In this document: positions 1 through 5,144 of the stretch, piece by piece
How the letters are laid out: each line of letters starts with the position of its first letter
Position numbering within the stretch: position 1 is the stretch's first letter
From: an uncultured Oceanospirillaceae bacterium
Lineage (GTDB): Bacteria; Pseudomonadota; Gammaproteobacteria; Pseudomonadales; Balneatricaceae
Assembly: GCA_946221045.1 (NCBI GenBank)
Contig: CAMIIY010000178.1
Location: 1 to 5,144, forward strand
Reading direction: 5' to 3'
Length of the DNA: 5,144 bases
Made by a program: the position numbers and the translations under genes
Notes under the pieces: model-generated
What the model was told of the DNA's origin: nothing
The model's input: the letters and a program-made list of their open reading frames with translations, nothing else
Databases searched by the model: none

Positions 1-14
1 GAATAACTATTCAT
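1..14 (-). CDS. Start of a minus-strand gene running off the left edge (partial)
   Basis: Only the first four codons and two further bases are visible: an ATG at 14-12, reading Met-Asn-Ser-Tyr and then TC, which must be Ser. The call rests on translation signals. A strong Shine-Dalgarno sequence, AGGAAGG (26-20), sits five bases before the ATG. An inverted repeat resembling the one in the tetR promoter lies directly upstream at 25-38, and the tetR terminator ends just before that. The product cannot be told from five residues. From context I infer it is the main target of the TetR repressor encoded at 95-664, because such repressors often sit beside the enzyme or efflux gene they control. It could also be a very short or false start. 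Confidence 0.6.
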
Positions 15-24
15 ATTTGCCTTC

Positions 25-38
25 CTACTAGTTGGTAG
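25..38 (-). promoter_or_regulatory. Putative TetR operator before the left-edge gene
   Basis: An imperfect dyad with CTAC and GTAG arms around six bases. Read on the minus strand it shares CTACCAA-N3-GTAG, 11 of 14 positions, with the dyad at 679-692 in the tetR promoter. It overlaps the Shine-Dalgarno sequence of the left-edge gene and would cover its transcription start region. A weak -10-like CATAAA lies just upstream at 45-40, with no good -35. A repressor bound here could plausibly block that gene. The match is seen in the sequence; binding is inferred. Confidence 0.55.
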
Positions 39-50
39 TTTTATGATGTA

Positions 51-80
51 AAAAAAAGAGACACCCTGTCTCTCTCTCTT
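51..80 (-). terminator. Rho-independent terminator of the tetR gene
   Basis: Read on the minus strand, the arms AGAGACA and TGTCTCT form a perfect 7-bp stem around a GGG loop (57-73), followed by a run of T residues (complement of the A run at 50-57). The stem can extend through the upstream GA repeat with A-T and G-T pairs. It lies 15-40 bases after the tetR stop codon. The stem is only moderately GC-rich and the loop is tight, so termination may be partial and allow some read-through into the left-edge gene. Confidence 0.7.
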
Positions 81-94
81 TTTAAGACCTCGCC

Positions 95-664
95 TTAATC
101 AGCCAACGGTCTTAAATTTGCAATCAATGCTTCAGCCGTATTGGTGAATATCAACTCATCCTCATGGCTTCTGGCCAGCATTAATGCTCCCTGCAAACCC
201 GCAAGAACCAGATCAGCTTGCATAGCAGGTGGTTGATCAGACCTGATTTCTCCATTGATCTGGCCTTGTTCAAGTACTTCAACCAGCCAGGTTCTGCTTG
301 CCGAGAAAAATGCGATCAGCTCAGGTTTCAGACTTATATCCAGCGTGTGAATATCTGATGCGAGCATACCGCCAAGACAAACCCGGTTCGCCGCGAGTGT
401 TTCAGAATACAGATTGATATAGCCGGCAAGCCTGTCCTGCGCACTGCTCCGGTTCTGCATAAAGTCCTGCAAAAGCCACGTTACTTGATCGGTATAGCTT
501 TGCAATAAAGCTTTAGCCAGATCAATTTTATTCGGGAAATGATGATGGATACTCGCCTTCCTGATGCCCACTTCAGCGGCAATGCCGGCATAGCTAAACC
601 CATTAAAACCCCGCTGCTGCAGTAGCCTCTGAGCAACATCCAGAATGTCATTTCGTTTATTCAT
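95..664 (-). CDS. TetR/AcrR-family transcriptional repressor
   Basis: A 189-residue protein, the usual size for a TetR-family dimeric repressor. Residues about 5-52 form the N-terminal DNA-binding domain: a first helix (ILDVAQRLLQQRGF), then the helix-turn-helix with YAGIAAEVGI leading into the recognition helix RKASIHHHF, and the typical FPNKIDLAKALL continuation. The rest is an all-helical ligand-binding and dimerisation domain. A single Cys96 in VCLGGMLASD resembles a Cys-containing segment in some AcrR-like regulators and could sense electrophiles, but that is a guess. The ligand cannot be read from sequence. The ATG at 664 fits the family N-terminus, although its Shine-Dalgarno sequence is weak. 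A dyad 15 bases upstream of the start suggests autoregulation, and a similar one precedes the next gene downstream, pointing to that gene as a target. Family call is very secure; specific function unknown. Confidence 0.95.
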   Translation of the reverse strand: MNKRNDILDVAQRLLQQRGFNGFSYAGIAAEVGIRKASIHHHFPNKIDLAKALLQSYTDQVTWLLQDFMQNRSSAQDRLAGYINLYSETLAANRVCLGGMLASDIHTLDISLKPELIAFFSASRTWLVEVLEQGQINGEIRSDQPPAMQADLVLAGLQGALMLARSHEDELIFTNTAEALIANLRPLAD

Positions 665-676
665 AGCCAGATACTA

Positions 677-692
677 ACCTACCAATAGGTAG
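677..692. promoter_or_regulatory. Putative TetR autoregulatory operator
   Basis: Two perfect inverted repeats overlap here: ACCTA-CCAA-TAGGT (677-690) and CTACC-AATA-GGTAG (679-692). The site lies 13-15 bases before the tetR start codon, where the -10 box and transcription start are expected, the usual place for TetR-family autorepression. A related copy (11 of 14 positions) is at 25-38. The repeats are seen directly; repressor binding is inferred. Confidence 0.65.
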
Positions 693-713
693 ACATACAA
701 TCCTTTTAGTCAA
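685..713 (-). promoter_or_regulatory. Possible tetR promoter
   Basis: Minus-strand TTGACT at 713-708 matches the -35 consensus at five of six bases. A 17-base spacer puts the -10 at 690-685 (ACCTAT), a poor match inside the inverted repeat. The -35 is good and the -10 weak, so the exact start is uncertain, but overlap with the dyad makes repression by the gene's own product easy to picture. Confidence 0.35.
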
Positions 714-769
714 AAATTTATCGCTGAATGATACCCCAGAAAAGCATGGCCTTATCGACCTAGCCCATG

Positions 770-798
770 TTGTTTTTATTCTCTGATTCCAGGATATT
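770..798 (+). promoter_or_regulatory. Possible promoter of the four-helix membrane protein gene
   Basis: TTGTTT (770-775), a 17-base spacer and GATATT (793-798) match the sigma-70 boxes at three and four of six positions. Transcription would begin near 805, inside the hairpin at 803-820 and after the Shine-Dalgarno-like AAAAGG that precedes the GTG at 816. If this promoter is real, translation more likely begins at one of the downstream ATG codons. AT-rich DNA gives such weak matches by chance. Confidence 0.25.
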
Positions 799-802
799 AA
801 AA

Positions 803-820
803 GGCACTGGTAGCAGTGCC
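803..820 (-). terminator. Perfect hairpin with minus-strand T-tail, over the GTG start of the next gene
   Basis: GGCACTG (803-809) and CAGTGCC (814-820) form a perfect 7-bp GC-rich stem with a 4-base loop. On the minus strand it is followed at once by TTTTAATA, the layout of a Rho-independent terminator that would stop antisense transcription from the membrane gene before it enters tetR. On the plus strand the T run comes too late (829-832). There it would instead be a hairpin at the 5' end of the mRNA, covering the GTG at 816. The hairpin is certain; its role is open. Confidence 0.45.
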
Positions 821-1409
821 GGGCACGCTTTTATGTGAAAAGGCCAGTCAGGCCCTCTATGAATGGATGCATCTGATGACCAAAATTCCGAATATGGAAA
901 TGTTCTGGAAACTTATTTTTCGGCGGTTCACCTACTTATATTGCCTGTTCTGCTGTATCAGCTTTGTACTGGCTTATCTCTCGATTCAGCCACTTAACCT
1001 GACTGAGTCATATTGGTTTGAAAGAGTTGCACAAGACCATAGCTACCCTTTACATACATACTGGTTAGCTTTTCTCTGTTATTTTGGCATTCCGCTTTAC
1101 ATTGGCTATGGAACTTACCTAGCGAAGCTAGTTGAGGATACTGACTCTCAAAGTCGCAGTGAAATAGGCACTCTGATTCTGGCGGCAATTCTTTTGCTGT
1201 TGATTGTCTTGTATATTTCCCTGCCCTACTCACCAGTCGACCCTTCTGACAAGGGACGCTATTCAAAATTTCATGATCACAGCCTCATTGGTCTTTATGC
1301 AATGAACTACTGCATCATGCTGACGGGTATCTACGCTTCAATGACTTTTTTGCAGAAGCTGGTTAACAACAAAGGTACGAGGCAGATTCAATCAGACCTG
1401 AAACCTTAA
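816..1409 (+). CDS. Hypothetical four-helix inner-membrane protein
   Basis: Up to 197 residues from a GTG start; I do not recognise the family. Four hydrophobic segments are evident: about 39-58, 82-104, 117-138 and 157-180. The positive-inside rule gives both ends cytoplasmic (KLIFRR before the first helix, KLVNNKGTR after the last), an acidic cytoplasmic loop (EDTDSQSRSE) and two periplasmic loops, the second with PYSPVDPSDKGRYSKFHDH. There are no catalytic motifs. The start is doubtful: the GTG at 816 has AAAAGG 11 bases upstream but lies in a perfect hairpin. ATG codons at 867, 876, 894 and 900 (residues 18, 21, 27, 29) would all keep every helix, and the first 28 residues look unlike a leader. 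It stands alone on its strand, divergent from tetR and convergent with the 1463-1861 gene. That the frame is coding is supported by the regular helix and loop pattern; function unknown. Confidence 0.75.
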   Translation: MPGTLLCEKASQALYEWMHLMTKIPNMEMFWKLIFRRFTYLYCLFCCISFVLAYLSIQPLNLTESYWFERVAQDHSYPLHTYWLAFLCYFGIPLYIGYGTYLAKLVEDTDSQSRSEIGTLILAAILLLLIVLYISLPYSPVDPSDKGRYSKFHDHSLIGLYAMNYCIMLTGIYASMTFLQKLVNNKGTRQIQSDLKP

Positions 1410-1443
1410 AATTAACTAGCCCATATCGCATTGTTTTGAAACT

Positions 1444-1471
1444 AAAAAAACATCTTGGAGCATCACCAATG
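1444..1471 (-). terminator. Possible terminator of the 1463-1861 gene
   Basis: On the minus strand an imperfect hairpin, CATTGG pairing with CCAAGATG (2-base bulge, 7-base loop), runs from 1471 to 1451 and is followed by seven T residues (complement of the A run at 1444-1450). The stop codon lies in the loop. The tail is good but the stem is weak. A separate small dyad, CAATG-TTCA-CATTG, at 1467-1480 overlaps it and could compete. I see no equivalent terminator for the plus-strand membrane gene. Confidence 0.35.
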
Positions 1472-1861
1472 TTCACATTGACGAATGTCTGTCAGCAAAA
1501 CAGAAATCTCTGATCCTGACTGGGATAATCGGGAAGAAAAATGTTCGATCGCCTCTCTCTCACTCTCGAGCTTAAGTAGCTGACTGCAGAGGCGGTGTCG
1601 CATTGAATCCGAAAGCTGATCTTTAAAATTCTTCGCCTTGATAAGATTTAATTTCAGATCACTTAAAATAAGCTGCTTTGCTTCTTCAGGCTTATCGTTA
1701 CCAAATAAGATGGCGTATGAGGATGATTGCAGAGTTTGATGTTCCAGTAAATCAAGCAGGTTATGCGACCTGTAATACCCCGCAGCAAACTGCATTCCAG
1801 AATACACACCCAGCCCAAACAACAAACAAGCCACACAAATATATTTAATCTTTTTGTTCAT
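1463..1861 (-). CDS. Hypothetical single-anchor membrane or periplasmic protein
   Basis: 132 residues, not a family I recognise. The N-terminus (MNKKIKYI, then hydrophobic residues about 7-28) looks like an uncleaved signal anchor: no clear AxA cleavage site or lipobox is present. The rest is polar, mostly predicted helical and charged (about 35-115), so it would lie in the periplasm held to the inner membrane. Cys92 and Cys129 could form a disulfide there. AGG lies seven bases before the ATG, a usable ribosome binding site, and AAGG directly abuts the start. It follows the diguanylate cyclase gene on the same strand after 131 bp, so co-transcription is possible but not shown. Small anchored proteins of this kind are often lineage-specific. 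Coding status is likely from the anchor and ribosome site; function unknown. Confidence 0.75.
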   Translation of the reverse strand: MNKKIKYICVACLLFGLGVYSGMQFAAGYYRSHNLLDLLEHQTLQSSSYAILFGNDKPEEAKQLILSDLKLNLIKAKNFKDQLSDSMRHRLCSQLLKLESEREAIEHFSSRLSQSGSEISVLLTDIRQCEHW

Positions 1862-1956
1862 CCTTGAACCTATAGCAGTAGTTAATAGTGTATTGATCAG
1901 CCGCTACCAGAGTAAAACTCGCTTCACCTTAGCAGACAAGACTGAACAGCAAGAGC

Positions 1957-1978
1957 TAACGCATGCCTATGCGGGTTA
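1957..1978. repeat. Imperfect inverted repeat between two minus-strand genes
   Basis: TAAC-GCAT pairs with ATGC-GTTA around the loop GCCT, with a 2-base GG bulge. It starts 15 bases past the diguanylate cyclase stop. The minus-strand sequence after it is not T-rich, so it is a poor intrinsic terminator; it may protect the mRNA 3' end or be chance. The remaining 1862-1992 shows no clear promoter or small gene. Confidence 0.3.
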
Positions 1979-1992
1979 ACAATGTCAGAGCT

Positions 1993-3051
1993 TCAAAGAG
2001 ATACCTGTTCGCATTCTCCACTGAATGCGTAACGCAGGTTTAGCGATTTTTTAGCTTCATACATCGCCTGATCTGCCTGTTGGATAACCTCTTCCAGATC
2101 AGCCGCTGTGTTTTTGAAGATCTTTATACCAATACTGACCTGGCAGGTGTGAACATAATCATTGAGTTCATAGGGCATATTGGTCTTGGCAGCGATGCGC
2201 TCACAGATCAGAACCGCATTCTCCTGCGCCTGCTCCATCGTGTCGCCCAGATTTTCAAGCAGAATAACAAATTCATCCCCACCCCAGCGCATCACCAGAT
2301 CAGTATCACTAACTGATGCCCGCAGTCTTTTCGCCAGCAGCCTCAGCAGCATATCGCCATAGGCATGCCCTTTTTGATCATTCAGGGCCTTAAAGTTATC
2401 CAGATCAAGAAATAACAGGGCATCAAACTGGCCCTGCTTGTTTTGCGCACGCAGTTCACTCTGTAAGCGCTCTTTAAGAGCATGGCGGTTAGGCAGCTCT
2501 GTTAAACGGTCAAAAAAGGCCAGGTGCTCAGCCTCCAGCTGGCGTAGTTTGCGTTCAGTGATATCCCGGGATAATGCAATAAATCGCTGTCCCTCTCCCG
2601 GAACAGATTCTTTTAAGGCAATTGACACTTCAAACCAGCGATCACCCACCGGGGTGGGCAGATGAATATGTGTGCCATGAGAAAAGCCGGTAGCCGCCGC
2701 CTCTCCTAAAGCCTGCATCACCGAATCAGCAGCATCAGAGGGCATCACATCCCGCACGGTACGCCCCATTAGCTGTTCCGATGGTACGACCAGTAACTCG
2801 TGACGCAGTACACGAAAATCCCAGTGCCGGCCCTCAGCATCAAGTTCAAACATCAGGTCAGGAATCGCATTAAGCATTGAGGAGAGCTTGGCATAGCTTG
2901 CGTTCTGTTTTAAACCGGCTGCCGCGCCGCCCGGTAATATCAAGGCGTGTAGAAACCGGTTCCAGACGCAGGCAAGTTTTCGGAGAAGCCCCTGATGCAT
3001 AACGAATCTATCAATATAATCAGCACAAAGAATATGGTTATCATAATTCAA
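1993..3051 (-). CDS. PAS-GGDEF diguanylate cyclase
   Basis: 352 residues; predicted to make cyclic di-GMP from two GTP in the cytoplasm and so affect the switch between motility and biofilm. Residues about 55-168 are a PAS sensor domain, opening with LNAIPDLMFELDAEG and ending in the typical SRDITERK; its ligand is unknown. The GGDEF domain follows at about 175-340: DRLTELPNR (181-189), DLDNFKALNDQKGH (216-229, with metal ligand Asp216 and the substrate-binding Asn224) and an intact GGDEF at 257-261. The inhibitory I-site, RxxD five residues before GGDEF, reads SDTD (248-251), so its Arg is missing and product inhibition by that route is unlikely. No EAL domain and no convincing membrane helix; residues 1-50 are of unclear role. 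The ATG at 3051 follows an in-frame TGA but has no good ribosome site; Met18 (3000) is an alternative start. Domain assignment is very secure. Confidence 0.95.
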   Translation of the reverse strand: MNYDNHILCADYIDRFVMHQGLLRKLACVWNRFLHALILPGGAAAGLKQNASYAKLSSMLNAIPDLMFELDAEGRHWDFRVLRHELLVVPSEQLMGRTVRDVMPSDAADSVMQALGEAAATGFSHGTHIHLPTPVGDRWFEVSIALKESVPGEGQRFIALSRDITERKLRQLEAEHLAFFDRLTELPNRHALKERLQSELRAQNKQGQFDALLFLDLDNFKALNDQKGHAYGDMLLRLLAKRLRASVSDTDLVMRWGGDEFVILLENLGDTMEQAQENAVLICERIAAKTNMPYELNDYVHTCQVSIGIKIFKNTAADLEEVIQQADQAMYEAKKSLNLRYAFSGECEQVSL

Positions 3052-3100
3052 ACAGCATCAGCAAGCAGCTGCTCAAAAATACGACAATAGTCCAGCAGGG

Positions 3101-3112
3101 ATTCCCGGGAAT
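3101..3112. repeat. Perfect 12-bp palindrome upstream of the diguanylate cyclase gene
   Basis: ATTCCCGGGAAT reads the same on both strands and lies 50 bases before the cyclase start, a suitable place for a dimeric regulator. A second, 10-bp palindrome, AGCAGCTGCT, is closer to the gene at 3064-3073. No regulator is recognised for either, and they may be chance. Confidence 0.35.
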
Positions 3113-3120
3113 TTTGGAAA

Positions 3121-3157
3121 GGTAAACAAAGACACCCGCTGATCATTATCAGGTATC
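3121..3157 (-). terminator. Probable terminator of the rnd-ycgL-ycgN operon
   Basis: On the minus strand GATACC pairs with GGTGTC (one G-T pair), then TGAT with ATCA, with a 3-base GCG bulge on one side and the loop AATG (3157-3131). TTTGTTTA follows. It begins 45 bases after the ycgN stop and is the only good hairpin and T-tail before the next gene. The bulge and interrupted T run make it moderate in strength. Confidence 0.5.
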
Positions 3158-3201
3158 ACTGAGATCTAGTAACACGAGGACAACAAAGCGGGGCAGCACA
3201 C

Positions 3202-3639
3202 TCAGTCGATCACATAATCGACCAGCTCCTCTTCACTGATCTGGTCATCCCGCACTTCATAGACATTCAGTACAGAAACCCCAGCTTCAACCGCGCTTAA
3301 GGGGTCGCCACTGACCAGCGGGTGCCACTCCGGCAGGTCTTTACCCTCGTGCACCAGTCGGTAGGCGCAGCTGGGGGGGAGCCAGTGGAATTCATCCACA
3401 TCTTTGGGGGTCAGCTTGACGCAATCAGGCACCAGGGTGCAGCGATCTTCATAACGGGTACAACGGCAGGTATCAAAATCCAGCAGATGGCAAACCACGG
3501 TGGTGTAAAACACTTCCTGTGTATCTTCATCTTCCACTTTATGCAGGCAGCACAGGGCACATCCGTCACAGAGTGACTCCCACTCCTGGGGAGTCATCTG
3601 CTGCAACGTTTTACTTCGCCAGAAAACTTCCTGCGCCAT
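3202..3639 (-). CDS. ycgN: YcgN-family (UPF0260) cysteine-cluster protein
   Basis: 145 residues, similar in length and sequence to E. coli YcgN. Matching stretches include SKTLQQMTPQEWESLCDGC, CCLHKVEDEDT, PDCVKLT and CAYRLVHEGKDLPEWHPL. It belongs to the wider YkgJ-type family, which carries a CxxCxxxCC-like motif thought to bind zinc or an Fe-S cluster. Here Cys24, Cys27, Cys30 and Cys31 form that motif, with more cysteines at 50, 58, 60, 67, 73 and 91. No signal peptide, so cytoplasmic. The molecular function of the family is unsettled. The C-terminus (about 112-145) is acidic and less conserved. The ATG is two bases after the ycgL stop (TGACAATG), with only a weak ribosome site of its own, so translation probably depends on ycgL being read. 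Last gene of the operon. Identification is firm; biochemical role unknown. Confidence 0.95.
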   Translation of the reverse strand: MAQEVFWRSKTLQQMTPQEWESLCDGCALCCLHKVEDEDTQEVFYTTVVCHLLDFDTCRCTRYEDRCTLVPDCVKLTPKDVDEFHWLPPSCAYRLVHEGKDLPEWHPLVSGDPLSAVEAGVSVLNVYEVRDDQISEEELVDYVID

Positions 3640-3641
3640 TG

Positions 3642-3932
3642 TCAGCGAACACCAGTTTCCGGACGATCCTTATACAGATCCAGCATGTAATCGTCTTTTG
3701 GTGGCGGCATCTGCAGGTAATAACCTTTACTCTCCAGCTCCTCAAGCACCTTGGCTGTATCGACCCGGGCCAGTTTACGTTTGTCCGTCAGCGGAATATC
3801 CATCACATGTCTGGGCTGACCAAACATCTCCAGCAAGGCTTCCGGCACACGTTCGAGTTGATCACGTTTATCAACGTACAGGTACATCTCATCCTTTCGC
3901 GGACTGAGAAAGACCGAACAAATCTTCAGCAT
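3642..3932 (-). CDS. ycgL: YcgL-family (UPF0745) protein
   Basis: 96 residues, a small cytoplasmic protein of the YcgL family. Diagnostic stretches are [32 protein letters not shown] and [13 protein letters not shown], which match E. coli YcgL closely. The fold is compact alpha/beta with no catalytic motif. The family's function is not settled. The start is well supported: the ATG follows the rnd stop with no gap (TAAATG), and AAGAGG lies eight bases before it within the rnd 3' end, giving both a ribosome site and the geometry for termination-reinitiation. Long-term linkage to rnd and ycgN across gammaproteobacteria, as I recall it, hints at an RNA or cysteine-cluster related job, but that is inference. 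Confidence 0.95.
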   Translation of the reverse strand: MLKICSVFLSPRKDEMYLYVDKRDQLERVPEALLEMFGQPRHVMDIPLTDKRKLARVDTAKVLEELESKGYYLQMPPPKDDYMLDLYKDRPETGVR

Positions 3933-5129
3933 TTAGTGGGCCTCTTGAATTCTTTGTTTCTCAATCTCTGCCAGTTGAGCCAGCAGAGGGGCTTCTATCA
4001 GTGCTTTCCGCCAGGGGCTGACGCTCTCCGGCAAGCGGTAATCGCCCTGCTCCAGACCTGAACGCACTAAAGCCTCAAGTTCTTTACGTTTGAGCAAAAG
4101 CTCGGCGGGCACCTGATGCTGACTACCGACCTGACGCACAATCGCTTTCAGCTTTTTCAGCGGTTTATTCCAGAAATAGTGCAACGGCCGGTCAATCGGG
4201 GCCGGTACGTCTTCCTGGGCACTGCGCAGGCCATTTTTCAGCAGGTTGAGTATTATATCGCCATCTTCCCGCAACACCCGTTTTTTTACATCTTCAAGCC
4301 GCGACAGCTCGGATAGTGACCGGGGCCAGGTTTCAATAATCCGAATCAGCGCCTGGTTACTCAAAATGCGGTTCCGCGGCACATCCCGCGAACGAGCCGT
4401 TTGCTCCCGCCAGGCGGTCAGGTCACGCAGGGCCGCAACCTTGTGTTCCGGATAATTCCACACCTGGCTGAAGCGGCGATAGTACTCCAGCCCATCAGGG
4501 TCGACATCCAGCGCGCCATGCAGCAACGCCAAACACTCCTGCGCCAGCCAGTCCTGCATCCCTTTGGCTTGCAGTGCCTCGGACTGGATCTCGTATAAAG
4601 CGGGCAGATATGCAACATCCAGTGCCGCATAATGTTCCTGCGAGGGTGTCAGCGGACGTTGCAACCAGTTAGATGTGGTTTCACCTTTATCCACCATCAC
4701 CTGCAGCACCTGCTCCAGCATACGCTGTAACCCCATTGAGGTACCCCAGTCCAACATGGATGCGGCCAGTTGTGTATCATGCAGCGGCGCCGGCAGACAG
4801 TGATAACTGTTGACGAAAAGCTCCAGATCCTCGGTAGAGGCATGCATCACCTTCATCACAGCCGTGTCTTCAAACAGTGCTTTCAGCGGCGCAAAGTCGT
4901 CGATACTCAGCGGGTCAATCAGATAGCAGGCCCGGTCATCGGCCACCTGTATCAGCCCCGGTATCGGGTAAAAGGTTTCGACGCGCTGAAACTCTGTATC
5001 TAATGCAATCAGCGGCAGAGTGCGCCAGCGTTCGCAATGCGCTTGCAGGGCATCCTCAGTTGTAACCCAGACCGGAGTTTTTGCTGCAGCTTCCAGATGC
5101 TGCCACTGATACGCTGTGGAAGAATTCAT
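3933..5129 (-). CDS. rnd: Ribonuclease D (3'-5' exoribonuclease)
   Basis: 398 residues, somewhat longer than the about 375 of E. coli RNase D; part of the extra length is at the N-terminus. RNase D trims 3' ends of tRNA precursors and other stable RNAs using two metal ions. The DEDDy exonuclease domain spans about 20-205 with every catalytic residue present: Asp44 and Glu46 in IALDTEF, Asp101 in HASTEDLELF, and Tyr167 and Asp171 in HYAALDVAYL. An HRDC domain follows at about 225-305 (PEHKVAALRDLTAWREQ onward), then a second HRDC-like C-terminal region rich in basic residues that likely helps bind RNA. No truncation or frameshift. The ATG at 5129 has GAGAGG three bases upstream, rather close. 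The frame stays open to the window edge, so an upstream start cannot be excluded. First visible gene of the operon with ycgL and ycgN; its promoter lies outside the window. Confidence 0.97.
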   Translation of the reverse strand: MNSSTAYQWQHLEAAAKTPVWVTTEDALQAHCERWRTLPLIALDTEFQRVETFYPIPGLIQVADDRACYLIDPLSIDDFAPLKALFEDTAVMKVMHASTEDLELFVNSYHCLPAPLHDTQLAASMLDWGTSMGLQRMLEQVLQVMVDKGETTSNWLQRPLTPSQEHYAALDVAYLPALYEIQSEALQAKGMQDWLAQECLALLHGALDVDPDGLEYYRRFSQVWNYPEHKVAALRDLTAWREQTARSRDVPRNRILSNQALIRIIETWPRSLSELSRLEDVKKRVLREDGDIILNLLKNGLRSAQEDVPAPIDRPLHYFWNKPLKKLKAIVRQVGSQHQVPAELLLKRKELEALVRSGLEQGDYRLPESVSPWRKALIEAPLLAQLAEIEKQRIQEAH

Positions 5130-5144
5130 TTGCCTCTCATAGCA

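Noticed and set aside
728..780. An 11-codon frame (MIPQKSMALST) followed by a CATGG/CCATG dyad and TTGTTTTT, like a leader-peptide attenuator
   Set aside because: No ribosome site, no biased run of one amino acid, only a 5-bp stem with a 15-base loop, and the T run better fits a -35 region. It would need a promoter inside the tetR operator area.
994..1266. A 90-codon minus-strand frame opposite the four-helix membrane gene
   Set aside because: The plus frame shows regular membrane helices with a consistent topology; the minus frame shows no anchor, motif or ribosome site.
1955..1980. GCTAAC...GTTAAC ends around a dyad, suggestive of an integron attC site next to small orphan genes
   Set aside because: Far too short for attC, the ends do not match the RYYYAAC/GTTRRRY cores, and no second copy flanks the neighbouring genes.
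3519..4061. A 180-codon plus-strand open frame across the ycgN, ycgL and rnd junctions
   Set aside because: It lies antisense to three well-recognised conserved genes, has no recognisable domain or ribosome site, and is explained as a by-product of their codon use.
4418..4630. A second minus-strand frame inside rnd
   Set aside because: It overlaps the HRDC and exonuclease coding region of an intact RNase D and is rich in Arg, Cys and Trp, as expected of an out-of-frame reading.

Overview
The window reads as chromosomal DNA of a gammaproteobacterium, probably a marine or Oceanospirillales-type relative. The order rnd-ycgL-ycgN on one strand fits Pseudomonas/Oceanospirillales-like genomes, and these proteins closely match the Gammaproteobacteria-restricted YcgL and YcgN families. 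The lineage is inferred from remembered families, not from a search. Nearly everything is on the minus strand; the one plus-strand gene is a small membrane protein.

Right part (about 3200-5144): a tightly packed minus-strand operon of RNase D (rnd), YcgL and YcgN. The gaps are 0 and 2 bp, so translation is probably coupled. A hairpin with a T-rich tail follows ycgN. RNase D has all its DEDDy catalytic residues and YcgN has its Cys-rich cluster motif, so this is intact core-genome content.

Middle (about 1990-3160): a PAS-GGDEF diguanylate cyclase with an intact active site but no RxxD inhibitory I-site. About 150 bp lie upstream of it, holding the YcgN terminator and a perfect 12-bp palindrome.

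Accessory patch (about 665-1990): visibly more AT-rich. It holds two convergent genes of unknown function, a four-helix inner-membrane protein (plus) and a single-anchor protein (minus). The membrane protein's start is uncertain because a perfect hairpin sits on the longest possible start codon.

Left part (1-700): a TetR-family repressor on the minus strand with its own terminator. A related inverted-repeat site (shared core CTACCAA-N3-GTAG) lies in its own promoter region and again just before a second minus-strand gene, of which only the first 14 bases are in the window. The simplest reading is an autoregulated repressor that controls the gene downstream of it, which lies off the left edge.

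I found no rRNA, tRNA, CRISPR array, insertion sequence or convincing new multi-gene system. The strongest unexplained points are the paired TetR sites, the start-site hairpin and the two orphan genes.
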